Both the position numbers and the translations under genes were made by a program. Source: Clostridia bacterium (GTDB taxonomy: Bacteria > Bacillota > Clostridia > Oscillospirales > CAG-272). From it: a stretch of DNA of 34,858 bases. Location of the stretch: assembly GCA_017466375.1 (NCBI GenBank), contig JAFTUH010000004.1:1-34858 (forward strand). The letters run 5' to 3'. The notes beneath the pieces are model-generated. The model did no database searches. It was not told where the DNA came from and saw only the letters and a list, made by a program, of their open reading frames with translations. Of this stretch, positions 19,701-28,906 are shown in pieces; within the stretch, counting starts at the first letter, position 1; every line of letters starts with the position of its first letter.

Positions 19701-21860
19701 ATGGAAATTCTCGACATACTTTGTGCGGAGCTCGGCATCCGCAAGACACAGGCAGAGGCGGCGGTCAAGCTGCTCGATGACGGCAACACCGTGCCTTTTA
19801 TCGCGCGATACCGCAAAGAGGCGACGGGCGGGCTGGACGATGAAGTCCTCCGTAATCTGACCGAGCGCCTGTCCTACCTCAGAAATCTCGAAAAACGCCG
19901 CGAGGAGGTCATCTCCCTCATCGATGAGCAGGGCAAGCTCACGGACGAGATCCGTGCCGCCGTTGCCGCCGCGCAGACGCTGACGGAAATTGATGACATC
20001 TACCGTCCGTACCGTCCGAAGAGAAAGACGAGAGCATCCGTGGCGCGTGAGCGCGGGCTGGAGGATCTTGCGATCCTTTTGATGATGCAGGAGAGCGTGT
20101 ACGATCCCGACATTATGACGGCGGCTGCCCGCTTTGTCGATCCCGAAAAGGACGTGCCGGATGAAAAGGCAGCTCTCGCGGGTGCCTGCGACATCATCGC
20201 GGAGGAGATCTCGGACAACGCCGACTACCGCCGAGAAGTGCGTGCGCTGACGATGGAGTACGGTCTGCTCCACTCCAAAAAGACGGACGCGGACAACCTC
20301 ACCTACGAGCTCTATTACGATTATACGGAAAAGCTCTCCGGCATCCCGTCGCACCGCGTGCTGGCAATCAACCGCGGCGAGGCGGAGGAGATTCTGCGCG
20401 TGTCCGTCGAGATCGAGAAGGACGTGATCCTCAACTACCTCATGGCGCAGGTGATTACGAACTTTGCGAGCCCCGCGTTCCGCTACGTCGCATCTGCGAT
20501 GTGCGACGCGTATGACAGACTGATCGCACCGTCCATTGAAAGAGAGATCCGCTCCGCCCTCACCGAGGTCGCGGGAGAGAATGCGATCAAGCTGTTCTCC
20601 GACAATCTGAAGCACCTGCTTATGCAGTCTCCGCTGAAGGGCAAGACGGTTCTCGGCTACGATCCCGGCTACCGCACGGGATGCAAACTGGCTGTCGTCG
20701 ATAAGACGGGCATGGTCATCGACACCGCCGTGATCTATCCGACAAAGCCGCAGGAGAGAATCGAGGAGAGCCGCCGCGTGGTGAAAAACCTCATCCGCAA
20801 GTACGACATCGACGTCATCGCGATCGGCAACGGCACCGCGTCCGGCGAGAGCGAGATGTTCATCGCCGATACGCTCCGCGAGATCGGCAACGATACGAAG
20901 TATATCGTCGTCAGCGAGGCGGGCGCGTCTGTGTATTCCGCATCCAAAGTCGGCGCGGAGGAGTTCCCCGATTTCGACGTCACCCAGCGTTCCGCCGTGT
21001 CCATTGCGCGCCGTCTGCAGGATCCGCTTGCGGAGCTTGTCAAGATCGATCCGAAATCGATCGGCGTCGGTCAGTATCAGCACGATATGAAGGAAGCACG
21101 TCTTGACGAGGCACTCACGGGCGTTGTTGAGGACTGCGTAAACGCTGTCGGCGTCGATCTTAATACCGCATCGTATATGCTCCTCTCCTATATCGCGGGC
21201 ATCAACATGACTGCGGCGAAGAATATCGTCAAATACCGCGACGAGCACGGTGAGTTCACCTCCCGTGCGCAGGTTCTGGACGTGCCGCGTATCGGTGCGA
21301 AAGCGTACGAGCAGTGTGCCGGATTTCTCCGCGTGCCCGGCTCGGATGAAATCCTTGACAACACGGGTGTTCATCCCGAGTCTTACGGTGCCGCCGTGAA
21401 ACTGCTGAAGAAATTCGGCTACACTGAGGACGATGTCCGCGCCGGCAAGCTGAATACGCTCCGCCGCCGTGCGGAGGATACGGGTATCGCCGCCCTTGCC
21501 GAGGAGATCGGATGCGGCGAAGCAACGCTTACCGACATCATCGGAGAGCTTGAGAAGCCCGGGCGCGACGTCCGTGACGGACTGCCGAAGCCGCAGCTCC
21601 GTGAGCGCGTTCTCACCATGGAGGAGCTGACTGTCGGTATGTGTCTCACCGGTACGGTGCGTAACGTTATCGACTTCGGCGCGTTTGTCGATATCGGTGT
21701 CCATCAGGACGGTCTGGTGCACGTTTCCGAAATCTCCGATAAATTCGTCAAGCACCCGAGCGAGGTCGTTTCCGTAGGCGATATCGTGCACGTCCGCGTC
21801 AAGAATGTGGATCTGCAGAAGAAGCGTATCGGGCTGTCTATGAAGGGGCTCGCCAACTGA
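19701..21860 (+). CDS. tex: Tex-family S1 RNA-binding protein
   Basis: A 719-aa Tex protein, a nucleic-acid-binding factor that associates with the transcription machinery. Visible parts: the N-terminal helical domain (ELGIRKTQAEAAVKLLDDG, IARYRKEATGGLDDE), the YqgF-like RNase H fold (VLGYDPGYRTGCKLAVVD), the helix-hairpin-helix region (GVDLNTASYMLLSYIAGI) and a C-terminal S1 domain (about 640-715, GTVRNVIDFGAFVDIGVHQDG). All conserved stretches are intact and the length is normal. ACGGAG precedes the ATG. It follows the pseudouridine synthase after 67 bp and may share its transcript. Confidence 0.95.
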   Translation: MEILDILCAELGIRKTQAEAAVKLLDDGNTVPFIARYRKEATGGLDDEVLRNLTERLSYLRNLEKRREEVISLIDEQGKLTDEIRAAVAAAQTLTEIDDIYRPYRPKRKTRASVARERGLEDLAILLMMQESVYDPDIMTAAARFVDPEKDVPDEKAALAGACDIIAEEISDNADYRREVRALTMEYGLLHSKKTDADNLTYELYYDYTEKLSGIPSHRVLAINRGEAEEILRVSVEIEKDVILNYLMAQVITNFASPAFRYVASAMCDAYDRLIAPSIEREIRSALTEVAGENAIKLFSDNLKHLLMQSPLKGKTVLGYDPGYRTGCKLAVVDKTGMVIDTAVIYPTKPQERIEESRRVVKNLIRKYDIDVIAIGNGTASGESEMFIADTLREIGNDTKYIVVSEAGASVYSASKVGAEEFPDFDVTQRSAVSIARRLQDPLAELVKIDPKSIGVGQYQHDMKEARLDEALTGVVEDCVNAVGVDLNTASYMLLSYIAGINMTAAKNIVKYRDEHGEFTSRAQVLDVPRIGAKAYEQCAGFLRVPGSDEILDNTGVHPESYGAAVKLLKKFGYTEDDVRAGKLNTLRRRAEDTGIAALAEEIGCGEATLTDIIGELEKPGRDVRDGLPKPQLRERVLTMEELTVGMCLTGTVRNVIDFGAFVDIGVHQDGLVHVSEISDKFVKHPSEVVSVGDIVHVRVKNVDLQKKRIGLSMKGLAN

Positions 21861-21974
21861 TTCTAACAAAATTAGAGGACGAATCGCCGCGAAACTGCAG
21901 TGAAAGCAGAGAAATTTTCTTTTGTTTGTGCAAAGTGTACAAATGGGGAAAATAAATTTTGGAGAAACAAACTA

Positions 21975-22003
21975 TTCCATTTGCCGTGATTTTTTGGTAC
22001 AAT
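21975..22003 (+). promoter_or_regulatory. Possible promoter of the sugar-importer ATPase gene
   Basis: TACAAT (21998-22003) has a poor -35 (TTCCAT, 21975-21980) at 17 bp. The 230-bp gap between tex and the ATPase gene shows nothing else I can name. Confidence 0.4.
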
Positions 22004-22093
22004 ATATTACGGTGTAAATTATGCCGTTTTGTCTCTGTCGGCAATTCGGCTTTCAAAATCATTCAACCCGATAATCTTTAGGAGGATACATAC

Positions 22094-23206
<1,113 letters not shown>

Positions 23207-23217
23207 TCAAAAAAGAG

Positions 23218-23248
23218 AACAGCCGTACGTTTGTACGGCTGTTTTTTG
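23218..23248 (+). terminator. Terminator of the importer ATPase gene
   Basis: AACAGCCGTAC (23218-23228) pairs with GTACGGCTGTT (23233-23243) around GTTT, followed by a T run. Confidence 0.9.
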
Positions 23249-23302
23249 TGAGTGGCAGCCTGTTCGGAATGCATCGGATCGGCTGTCTTACCTGATTCAA
23301 CA

Positions 23303-23337
23303 GAAAAGCGGCCCGCGTGAAGCGAGCCGCTGATTTT
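23303..23337. terminator. Terminator of hpf
   Basis: AGCGGCCCGC (23307-23316) pairs with GCGAGCCGCT (23322-23331), with T-rich flanks on both strands (TTTTCTG on the minus strand, GATTTTTT on the plus strand). Confidence 0.8.
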
Positions 23338-23868
23338 TTATGCAGGAATGATCATGCCGTACGCACCGTCTTTGCGCTTATATACCACGCAGGTGTTTTC
23401 CGTATCCGCATCGCGGAAGACGAAGAACGTGTGCCCGATGAGATTCATCTGCAGGATCGCTTCCTCGGGGGTCATCGGCTTGATGGCGAATTCCTTCACG
23501 CGGATGGAGAAATCGCCTTCCTCTTCGATGCCGTCCGCAGCGTCCGTCTCGTATGCCGGTGCCGTGAAAGCACCCTCGCGCAATCTTCTCTCCAGCCGCG
23601 TCTTGTTCTTGCGGATCTGCCGTTCGATTGCGTCTACGCATCCGTCCAGCGCGGTTTCATAGGTGGAGGCTTCTTCCTCACAGCGATACAGTGTGCCGTC
23701 TGCGGCGATCGTGATCTCGACTCGTTCGAGATTACGCACATAGCCGAATTTGATCGTCACCTCCGCATCATCACGGAAAAAGCGGTCAAATTTGGCGAGC
23801 TTTTTTTCCGCAAGAGCCTTGAGAGAGTCTCTGACGCTCATCTGTCTGCCTGTAAAGGTAATCTTCAT
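23338..23868 (-). CDS. hpf: Long-form ribosome hibernation promoting factor
   Basis: A 176-aa HPF of the long kind, which joins idle 70S ribosomes into 100S dimers. The N-terminal ribosome-binding domain (MKITFTGRQMSVRDSLKALAEKK, split at GRQM) is followed by a charged linker and the C-terminal dimerisation domain with KPMTPEEAILQMNLIGHTFF and YKRKDGAYGMIIP. I set the start at ATG 23866-23868, where AGGTGG stands 7 bases upstream; the TTG six bases earlier is too close to that site. The gene is monocistronic, with a promoter and a hairpin in its leader. Confidence 0.95.
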   Translation of the reverse strand: MKITFTGRQMSVRDSLKALAEKKLAKFDRFFRDDAEVTIKFGYVRNLERVEITIAADGTLYRCEEEASTYETALDGCVDAIERQIRKNKTRLERRLREGAFTAPAYETDAADGIEEEGDFSIRVKEFAIKPMTPEEAILQMNLIGHTFFVFRDADTENTCVVYKRKDGAYGMIIPA

Positions 23869-23893
23869 ATACAACCCACCTTTTTTAAGAGTA

Positions 23894-23950
23894 TTGCAGC
23901 CGATTTCTCGGTTGCAAATATATTATACCATACTTTCGGCGGTTTGTACA
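23894..23950 (-). promoter_or_regulatory. Promoter and leader hairpin of hpf
   Basis: On the minus strand TGTACA (23945-23950) and TATAAT (23922-23927) are 17 bp apart. The RNA starts near 23915 and could fold part of a stem TTGCAACCGA/TCGGCTGCAA (23894-23917, one mismatch), although the first bases of that stem lie at the predicted start. Confidence 0.6.
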
Positions 23951-24008
23951 GATATTTTTGCGATTTTTAATAAAAATTTTGCACTTTAACGGAACAAGAA
24001 GAGGAGAT

Positions 24009-24056
24009 GGGGATGCTTTTTGAAAAAAGCACCCCCATACCCCCGCAAAAACTTTT
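24009..24056. repeat. Dispersed CTTTTTGAAAAAAG hairpin repeat, copy 1
   Basis: GGGG-A-TGCTTTTT pairs with AAAAAGCA-C-CCCC (24009-24036), followed by a second C run and CAAAAACTTTTGAA. The same layout recurs at 32883 with different bases in the arms. Confidence 0.6.
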
Positions 24057-24090
24057 GAAAAAGGGAGGGACTTTCAAAAAGTCTCTCCCT
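24057..24090 (-). terminator. Terminator of asd
   Basis: On the minus strand a 13-bp stem with one G-T pair joins 24062-24074 and 24078-24090, followed by TTTTTC. It starts 17 bases after the asd stop. Confidence 0.8.
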
Positions 24091-24107
24091 GCGTTTCTAT
24101 TATTCAA

Positions 24108-25187
24108 TTAGTCCAGATATCCCTGACGGTAGAGCAGCTCAGCGGTCAGAACGGCACCGCCTGCCGCACCGCGGAGGGTGTTGTGCGCGAGTCCGACGAA
24201 TTTGTAATCGAACAGCGTATCCTCACGGAGACGGCCGAGGGTGACGCCCATACCGCCGTAGATGTCGCGGTCGAGGCGCGCCTGTGGGCGATTCTCTTCC
24301 TCAAAATAGGTGATGAACTGTTCGGGTGCGTGCGGCAGACCGAGCAGCTGCGGTGCGCCGCGGAATGCCTTCCACTCAGCCAGAATCTGCTCCTTGGTCG
24401 GCTTGTTCTCGAAGTTCACGAAAACGGCACAGGTGTGACCGTCGGTGACAGGCACGCGCAGGCACTGCGTGGTGATCAGCGGTGCCTTCGCGGTTACGAT
24501 TACGCCGTCCTTCTCCTCGCCCCAGATCTTCAGCGGTTCTTTCTCGCTCTTTTCCTCCTCGCCGGAGATGAACGGGATAAGGTTGTCAACCATTTCGGGC
24601 CACTCGTTGAACGTCTTGCCCGCGCCGCTGATTGCCTGATAGGTCGTTGCAACGACTTCCTTGATGCCGTACTTGCGAAGCGGCGTCAGAGCGGCAACGT
24701 ATGCTTGGATGGAGCAGTTCGGCTTGACGGCGATGAAGCCGCGCTTGGTGCCGAGGCGTGCTCTCTGGCTCTTGATGACGTTCGTGTGGATGTCGTTGAT
24801 CTCCGGGATGACCATCGGAACATCGTCCGTCCAGCGGTTTGCGGAGTTGTTGGAGACGACGGGGATCTCTGCCTTTGCGTATGCTTCCTCCAGCGCGAGG
24901 ATGTCGGGCTTCTTCATATCGACTGCGCAGAAGACGAAGTCGACCTTCTCCTTCATTGCCTCGATGTCAGCAGCGTCGATGACGGTCATCTTCGCGACAT
25001 CCTCCGGCATGGGAGTAGCCATTTTCCAGCGGCCTGCGACAGCCTCCTCATAGGGGCGGCCTGCGGAGCGTGCGCTTGCGGCGAGTGCCGTCAGGGTGAA
25101 ATAGGGATGATCCTGCAGAAGCGTGATGAAACGCTGACCGACCATACCCGTTGCGCCGACGATACCGGCTCTGATTTTTTTACTCAT
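24108..25187 (-). CDS. asd: Aspartate-semialdehyde dehydrogenase
   Basis: A 359-aa enzyme that reduces aspartyl phosphate to aspartate semialdehyde with NADPH, the branch point to lysine, diaminopimelate, threonine and methionine. It has the Rossmann motif GIVGATGMVGQRF, the SNNSANRW segment and the active cysteine Cys158 in VKPNCSIQ, and resembles the archaeal/fungal-like branch of the family (GRWKMATPMPED, SGAGKTFNEWPEM). I chose ATG 25185-25187 because GGAAGG is 9 bases upstream; the ATG at 25194 directly abuts that site. No other lysine or threonine genes are adjacent. Confidence 0.95.
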   Translation of the reverse strand: MSKKIRAGIVGATGMVGQRFITLLQDHPYFTLTALAASARSAGRPYEEAVAGRWKMATPMPEDVAKMTVIDAADIEAMKEKVDFVFCAVDMKKPDILALEEAYAKAEIPVVSNNSANRWTDDVPMVIPEINDIHTNVIKSQRARLGTKRGFIAVKPNCSIQAYVAALTPLRKYGIKEVVATTYQAISGAGKTFNEWPEMVDNLIPFISGEEEKSEKEPLKIWGEEKDGVIVTAKAPLITTQCLRVPVTDGHTCAVFVNFENKPTKEQILAEWKAFRGAPQLLGLPHAPEQFITYFEEENRPQARLDRDIYGGMGVTLGRLREDTLFDYKFVGLAHNTLRGAAGGAVLTAELLYRQGYLD

Positions 25188-25205
25188 AGTATCCATCCTT
25201 CCGTA

Positions 25206-25281
25206 ATCCGCGTGTGCGGATGATTGATTTCAAAAATATTTGTAATAGAAATATTATAGCACGCCGTGTGCGGCTTGTCAA
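25206..25281 (-). promoter_or_regulatory. Promoter and leader hairpin of asd
   Basis: On the minus strand TTGACA (25276-25281) and TATAAT (25253-25258) are 17 bp apart. A small stem ATCCGC/GCGGAT (25206-25221) lies just before the ribosome site. I see no lysine riboswitch in this short leader. Confidence 0.75.
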
Positions 25282-25354
25282 TGAATAAGAATGCCTTTTT
25301 TGGCCATAAACACACGACTTTCGGGAAAATATTCACCTCGGGTGCGTATCTTCC

Positions 25355-25383
25355 TTGACATCGGCGTTTTTTTCTTATATAAT
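25355..25383 (+). promoter_or_regulatory. Promoter of the RpiR-to-ispH/rpsA operon
   Basis: TTGACA (25355-25360) and TATAAT (25378-25383) are 17 bp apart, a full consensus. Confidence 0.85.
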
Positions 25384-25431
25384 GATATAATAGTAAATGT
25401 GCGCCTTTGCACGGCAGAAAGGGTTCAATCT

Positions 25432-26319
25432 ATGCAGGATCTTTTGAAAATCATCGACGACGCGATGCCGACTCTTTCCAAAGGACAGAAAAGAATAGCA
25501 AATTTTATAAGAGAACACTACGATAAGGCGGCGTATATGACTGCGGCGCAGCTCGGCGAGGAGGCGGATGTGTCGGAATCGACCGTCGTCCGCTTTGCGC
25601 TGGAGCTTGGCTTTGACGGGTATCCCGCGCTCCAGCATATGGTGCAGGAAACGGTGCGTATGCGCCTCACCTCCCTGCAGAGAATCGAGGTCACGAACAA
25701 GCGATTCGGCACGACGTCCGTTCTGGACGCAGTGCTCACCTCCGACGCGGAAAAGATCAAGTACACGCTCGATCATATTGACCGTGCGGCGTTCGACCGC
25801 GCCGTGGAAGCGATCCTCGGAGCACGCACGATTTACATCATCGGTGTGCGTTCTTCTTCAGCCCTTGCGGAGTTTCTGAATTATTACCTCAGCTATATGT
25901 TTGAAAACGTCCGCCTGATCCGTACGACGAGCGGCAGTGAGATTTTTGAGCAGCTGCTCCGCATGGATGAGCGGGACGTGATGCTCGCGGTCAGCTTCCC
26001 GCGCTATTCGAGCCGGATCGTCAATGCGGTTGAGTACGCATCGCAGACAGGGGCGAAGGTCGTTTCCGTGACGGACAGCGAGAACTCGCCGATTGCCAAG
26101 GGGGCACATGCCGTCCTCACCGCGCGGAGCGATATGGCATCGTTTGTCGATTCGCTCGTCGCGCCGCTTTCGATCATCAACGCCCTGCTTGCCGCCGTCA
26201 CGCGCAAAAAGCAGGATGAGCTTGCCGCTACACTCACAAAACTCGAGGACGTGTGGGATACGTTCCACGTCTACGACAAGAGCGAGAACGGACATGGGGA
26301 GAATGCATCGCATGAGTGA
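25432..26319 (+). CDS. MurR/RpiR-family transcription regulator
   Basis: A 295-aa regulator with an N-terminal HTH_6 domain (about 1-77; SKGQKRIANFIREHY, ADVSESTVVRFALELGFDGY) and a C-terminal SIS sugar-phosphate-binding domain (about 125-255; TIYIIGVRSSSALAEF, AVSFPRYSSRIVNA, VVSVTDSENSP). Such proteins respond to phosphosugars, yet the following genes are not sugar genes. The start is ATG 25432 with AGAAAGGG upstream, right after the promoter; the frame opens earlier. Its end overlaps the next start by eight bases, so it is the first gene of the operon and may regulate it. Confidence 0.9.
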   Translation: MQDLLKIIDDAMPTLSKGQKRIANFIREHYDKAAYMTAAQLGEEADVSESTVVRFALELGFDGYPALQHMVQETVRMRLTSLQRIEVTNKRFGTTSVLDAVLTSDAEKIKYTLDHIDRAAFDRAVEAILGARTIYIIGVRSSSALAEFLNYYLSYMFENVRLIRTTSGSEIFEQLLRMDERDVMLAVSFPRYSSRIVNAVEYASQTGAKVVSVTDSENSPIAKGAHAVLTARSDMASFVDSLVAPLSIINALLAAVTRKKQDELAATLTKLEDVWDTFHVYDKSENGHGENASHE

Positions 26320-27592
26320 TCCGATCTCCGTTGCTGTCATCGGCGGCGGTGCCGCAGGGATGATGGCGGCGATTGCGGCGGCTGAGGCAGGTGCCTCCGT
26401 CACAGTATATGAGCCGAATGCGGTTCTCGGCAAAAAGCTGCGGCTCACGGGCAAGGGCAGGTGCAATGTTACAAACGACTGCACTCCCGCCGAGATCATG
26501 GACGCCGTTACGAAGAATCCGAAATTTCTGCGCGGTGCGCTGTACCGATTCACGCCTGCCGACACAATGTCCTTCTTTGAGGAGGCGGGTGTGCCGCTGA
26601 AAACGGAGCGCGGACGGCGCGTATTCCCCGTGTCCGACCGCGCCGCAGACATCTCCTCCGCGATGGAGAAGCGGATGCACGCGCTCGGTGTCACTGTCGT
26701 GCATGAGGCGGTTTCTGATCTGATCTTCACCGGAGAGGGCGAATGCCGGACTGTTTCCGGTGTCACTACGGACAGCGGTGCGCATGCGCACGGTGCCGTG
26801 ATCGTCGCGACCGGCGGTGTGTCGTATCCCGGTACAGGATCGCGCGGTGACGGTTACCGACTTGCCAAAAGTGCGGGACTTGCCGTCACGGAGACGCTGC
26901 CGTCTCTCGTACCGATCGTCACGAAGGAAGATTTCGCGCCGCTTGCGGGACTGTCTCTCCGCAACGTGACGCTTACCGTTCTGCAGGGCGGAAAGACTGT
27001 CTTTTCCGAGATGGGCGAGATGCTGTTCACGCACTTCGGCGTGTCCGGACCGCTTGTTTTGTCTGCTTCTGCTCACATGCGCGGCGCGATGCACAACTAC
27101 AAAATGGAGATCGATCTGAAGCCGGCGCTGGATGACGCAACGCTGGATGCACGTCTGCTCGCCGATCTTTCCCAATATGCACAGCGCGATTTCGTCAATG
27201 CTTTGGGCGATCTATTGCCGCAAAAGCTGATCGACCCCGTGATCGTGCACGCACAGATTCCCGAGCGCATCAAGGCGGGAACGCTCACGCGTGTACAGCG
27301 TATGGCTCTGCTCCGTACGCTGAAGCATTTTCCGCTGACGCCCCTTCGCTTCCGCCCGATCAATGAGGCGATCGTTACCTCGGGCGGTGTCGATGTCGCC
27401 GAGCTTCATACGAAAACGATGATGGCGAAGCGGTGTCCCGGGCTGTTTTTCGCCGGCGAGGTCATCGACGTGGACGCGTACACGGGCGGATACAATCTGC
27501 AGATCGCGTTCTCCACGGGCGTCGCGGCGGGACAAAGCGCGGCGGCGTATGCTGATGAAATATCCCATCCGAAAGGAAGTACCGATATATGA
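26312..27592 (+). CDS. HI0933/BaiN-like flavoprotein
   Basis: A 426-aa NAD(P)/FAD-dependent oxidoreductase of the HI0933 family, which includes BaiN of bile-acid-converting clostridia. The FAD motif AVIGGGAAGMMAAI is at the N-terminus, followed by GKKLRLTGKGRCNVTN, VIVATGGVSYPGTGS and a C-terminal FAD-binding stretch GLFFAGEVIDVDAYTGGYNLQ. The natural substrate of this branch is unknown, and the gene's place before cmk, plsC and ispH is common in Clostridia and points to a housekeeping role. ATG 26312 is chosen over ATG 26303 because GGGGAG is better spaced. Confidence 0.9.
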   Translation: MSDPISVAVIGGGAAGMMAAIAAAEAGASVTVYEPNAVLGKKLRLTGKGRCNVTNDCTPAEIMDAVTKNPKFLRGALYRFTPADTMSFFEEAGVPLKTERGRRVFPVSDRAADISSAMEKRMHALGVTVVHEAVSDLIFTGEGECRTVSGVTTDSGAHAHGAVIVATGGVSYPGTGSRGDGYRLAKSAGLAVTETLPSLVPIVTKEDFAPLAGLSLRNVTLTVLQGGKTVFSEMGEMLFTHFGVSGPLVLSASAHMRGAMHNYKMEIDLKPALDDATLDARLLADLSQYAQRDFVNALGDLLPQKLIDPVIVHAQIPERIKAGTLTRVQRMALLRTLKHFPLTPLRFRPINEAIVTSGGVDVAELHTKTMMAKRCPGLFFAGEVIDVDAYTGGYNLQIAFSTGVAAGQSAAAYADEISHPKGSTDI

Positions 27593-28266
27593 AGAAAATC
27601 AAGATTGCCCTCGACGGACCGAGCAGCTCGGGCAAAAGTACGCTCGCCCGTGCTCTCGCGCGTGAGCTTTCTATCATTTATGTAGATACAGGGGCGCTGT
27701 ACCGTGCGGTCGGTCTGTATATGGTTCGTCACGGTATCGAGCCGAAAGATGCTGAGGCTGTCACCGCTGCGCTCGGCGGCGTCAAGGTCGAGCTTGCGTA
27801 CGCGGACGGCGTGCAGACCGTTCTTCTGAATGGGGAGGACGTCGGCGGACTGATCCGTACCCCCGCAATTTCGATGGCGGCATCTGCAGTTTCCGCAATT
27901 CCTGCCGTGCGCGCATTTTTGCTCGGGCTTCAGAAGGACATGGTCGAGCGCGGCGGCGTCATCATGGACGGACGCGATATCGGTACGGTCATTATGCCCG
28001 ATGCCGATGCGAAGCTCTTTCTCGTGGCATCTGCCGAAGCGCGCGCCAAACGCCGCTGGCTTGAGATGACGGCGAAGGGCGTGGATTGTTCCTACGAGCA
28101 GATCCTTTCCGAAACGGTGGCGAGAGACGAAGCGGATTCCTCCCGTGACATCGCGCCGCTGAAGCCTGCCGAGGACGCGATTCTGTTCGATAATTCCGCA
28201 TTGAATATTGAAGAAACCGTGGCGGAGGCGCTCCGCCTGATTCGGGAGAAGGGTGCGCATGAGTAA
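27589..28266 (+). CDS. cmk: Cytidylate kinase
   Basis: A 225-aa kinase that phosphorylates CMP and dCMP. Seen: the P-loop GPSSSGKST (10-18), YVDTGALYRAV, the GRDIGTVIMPDA motif and a RDEADSSRDIAPL lid. Length and motifs are as usual. Its ATG overlaps the stop of the flavoprotein gene (ATGA), with AAAGGAAG upstream. Confidence 0.96.
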   Translation: MKKIKIALDGPSSSGKSTLARALARELSIIYVDTGALYRAVGLYMVRHGIEPKDAEAVTAALGGVKVELAYADGVQTVLLNGEDVGGLIRTPAISMAASAVSAIPAVRAFLLGLQKDMVERGGVIMDGRDIGTVIMPDADAKLFLVASAEARAKRRWLEMTAKGVDCSYEQILSETVARDEADSSRDIAPLKPAEDAILFDNSALNIEETVAEALRLIREKGAHE

Positions 28267-28906
28267 AATTTACCGTATTATTTATACGATCTTCGTCTGG
28301 CCTGTGCGGATCTTGTTCCGTATCCACGTCGTTAACGGCGAAAAAATGCCCAAAACGGGCGGCTGTATCGTCTGCGCCAACCACACGAGCATGCTTGACG
28401 TTTTGATCCTCTCCGCCGGTCTCGGTCGGCAGATCCGCTATATGGCGAAGAAGGAGCTGTTCAAGATCCCGCTTCTGAAGGGGTTGATCACGATCCTCGG
28501 GGCGTATCCCGTCGATCGCGGCGGCGCCGATGCAGCCAGTATCCGCCGTACCGTTTCTATGATCGGAAACGGCGAGTTGATCGGTATTTTTCCGCAGGGT
28601 ACGCGCCATCCCGGTGTGGATCCCGCGACTACGGAAATCAAGCCCGGTGTCGGTATGATTACGTGGCATGCCAAGGCGATGGTTGTTCCGGCGTATATCC
28701 GTGCAAAGGGCAACCGCGTCCGCTTTTTCCGTAAAACGGAGCTCGTTCTCGGCGATCCGATCCCGTTTGAGCAGTTTGCGTTTGAAAAAGGCGGCAGGGC
28801 AGAGTACGTGACGGCATCGGAGAAGATTTTTTCCGAAATCTGCGCGCTCGGCGGCTATAAAAGGGCACTGCCTGCGAAAAAGTATGTCGCGGAGGAAACG
28901 GAATGA
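28259..28906 (+). CDS. plsC: 1-acyl-glycerol-3-phosphate acyltransferase
   Basis: A 215-aa membrane-associated PlsC that makes phosphatidic acid from lysophosphatidate. The catalytic H-x4-D is NHTSMLD (His42, Asp47), and the substrate motif is FPQGTR (111-116); a hydrophobic N-terminal segment (IYTIFVWPVRILF) anchors it. It overlaps cmk by eight bases and the following ispH/rpsA gene by four, in the gene order known from many Clostridia. Start ATG 28259 was preferred to GTG 28253 by codon and spacing. Confidence 0.93.
   Translation: MSKIYRIIYTIFVWPVRILFRIHVVNGEKMPKTGGCIVCANHTSMLDVLILSAGLGRQIRYMAKKELFKIPLLKGLITILGAYPVDRGGADAASIRRTVSMIGNGELIGIFPQGTRHPGVDPATTEIKPGVGMITWHAKAMVVPAYIRAKGNRVRFFRKTELVLGDPIPFEQFAFEKGGRAEYVTASEKIFSEICALGGYKRALPAKKYVAEETE

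Noticed and set aside
19674..21869. A 731-codon open frame on the minus strand opposite tex
   Set aside because: It is the exact antisense of a gene with full Tex homology; GC-rich third positions leave antisense frames open. It has no ribosome site and no family resemblance. The same holds for long minus frames opposite the GH3 gene (14273-15937), the RsmF-like gene (9238-10869) and the importer ATPase gene (22019-23203).
25188..25260. Lysine riboswitch before asd
   Set aside because: The leader is only about 70 bases and shows one small hairpin; the long conserved L-box structure cannot fit.
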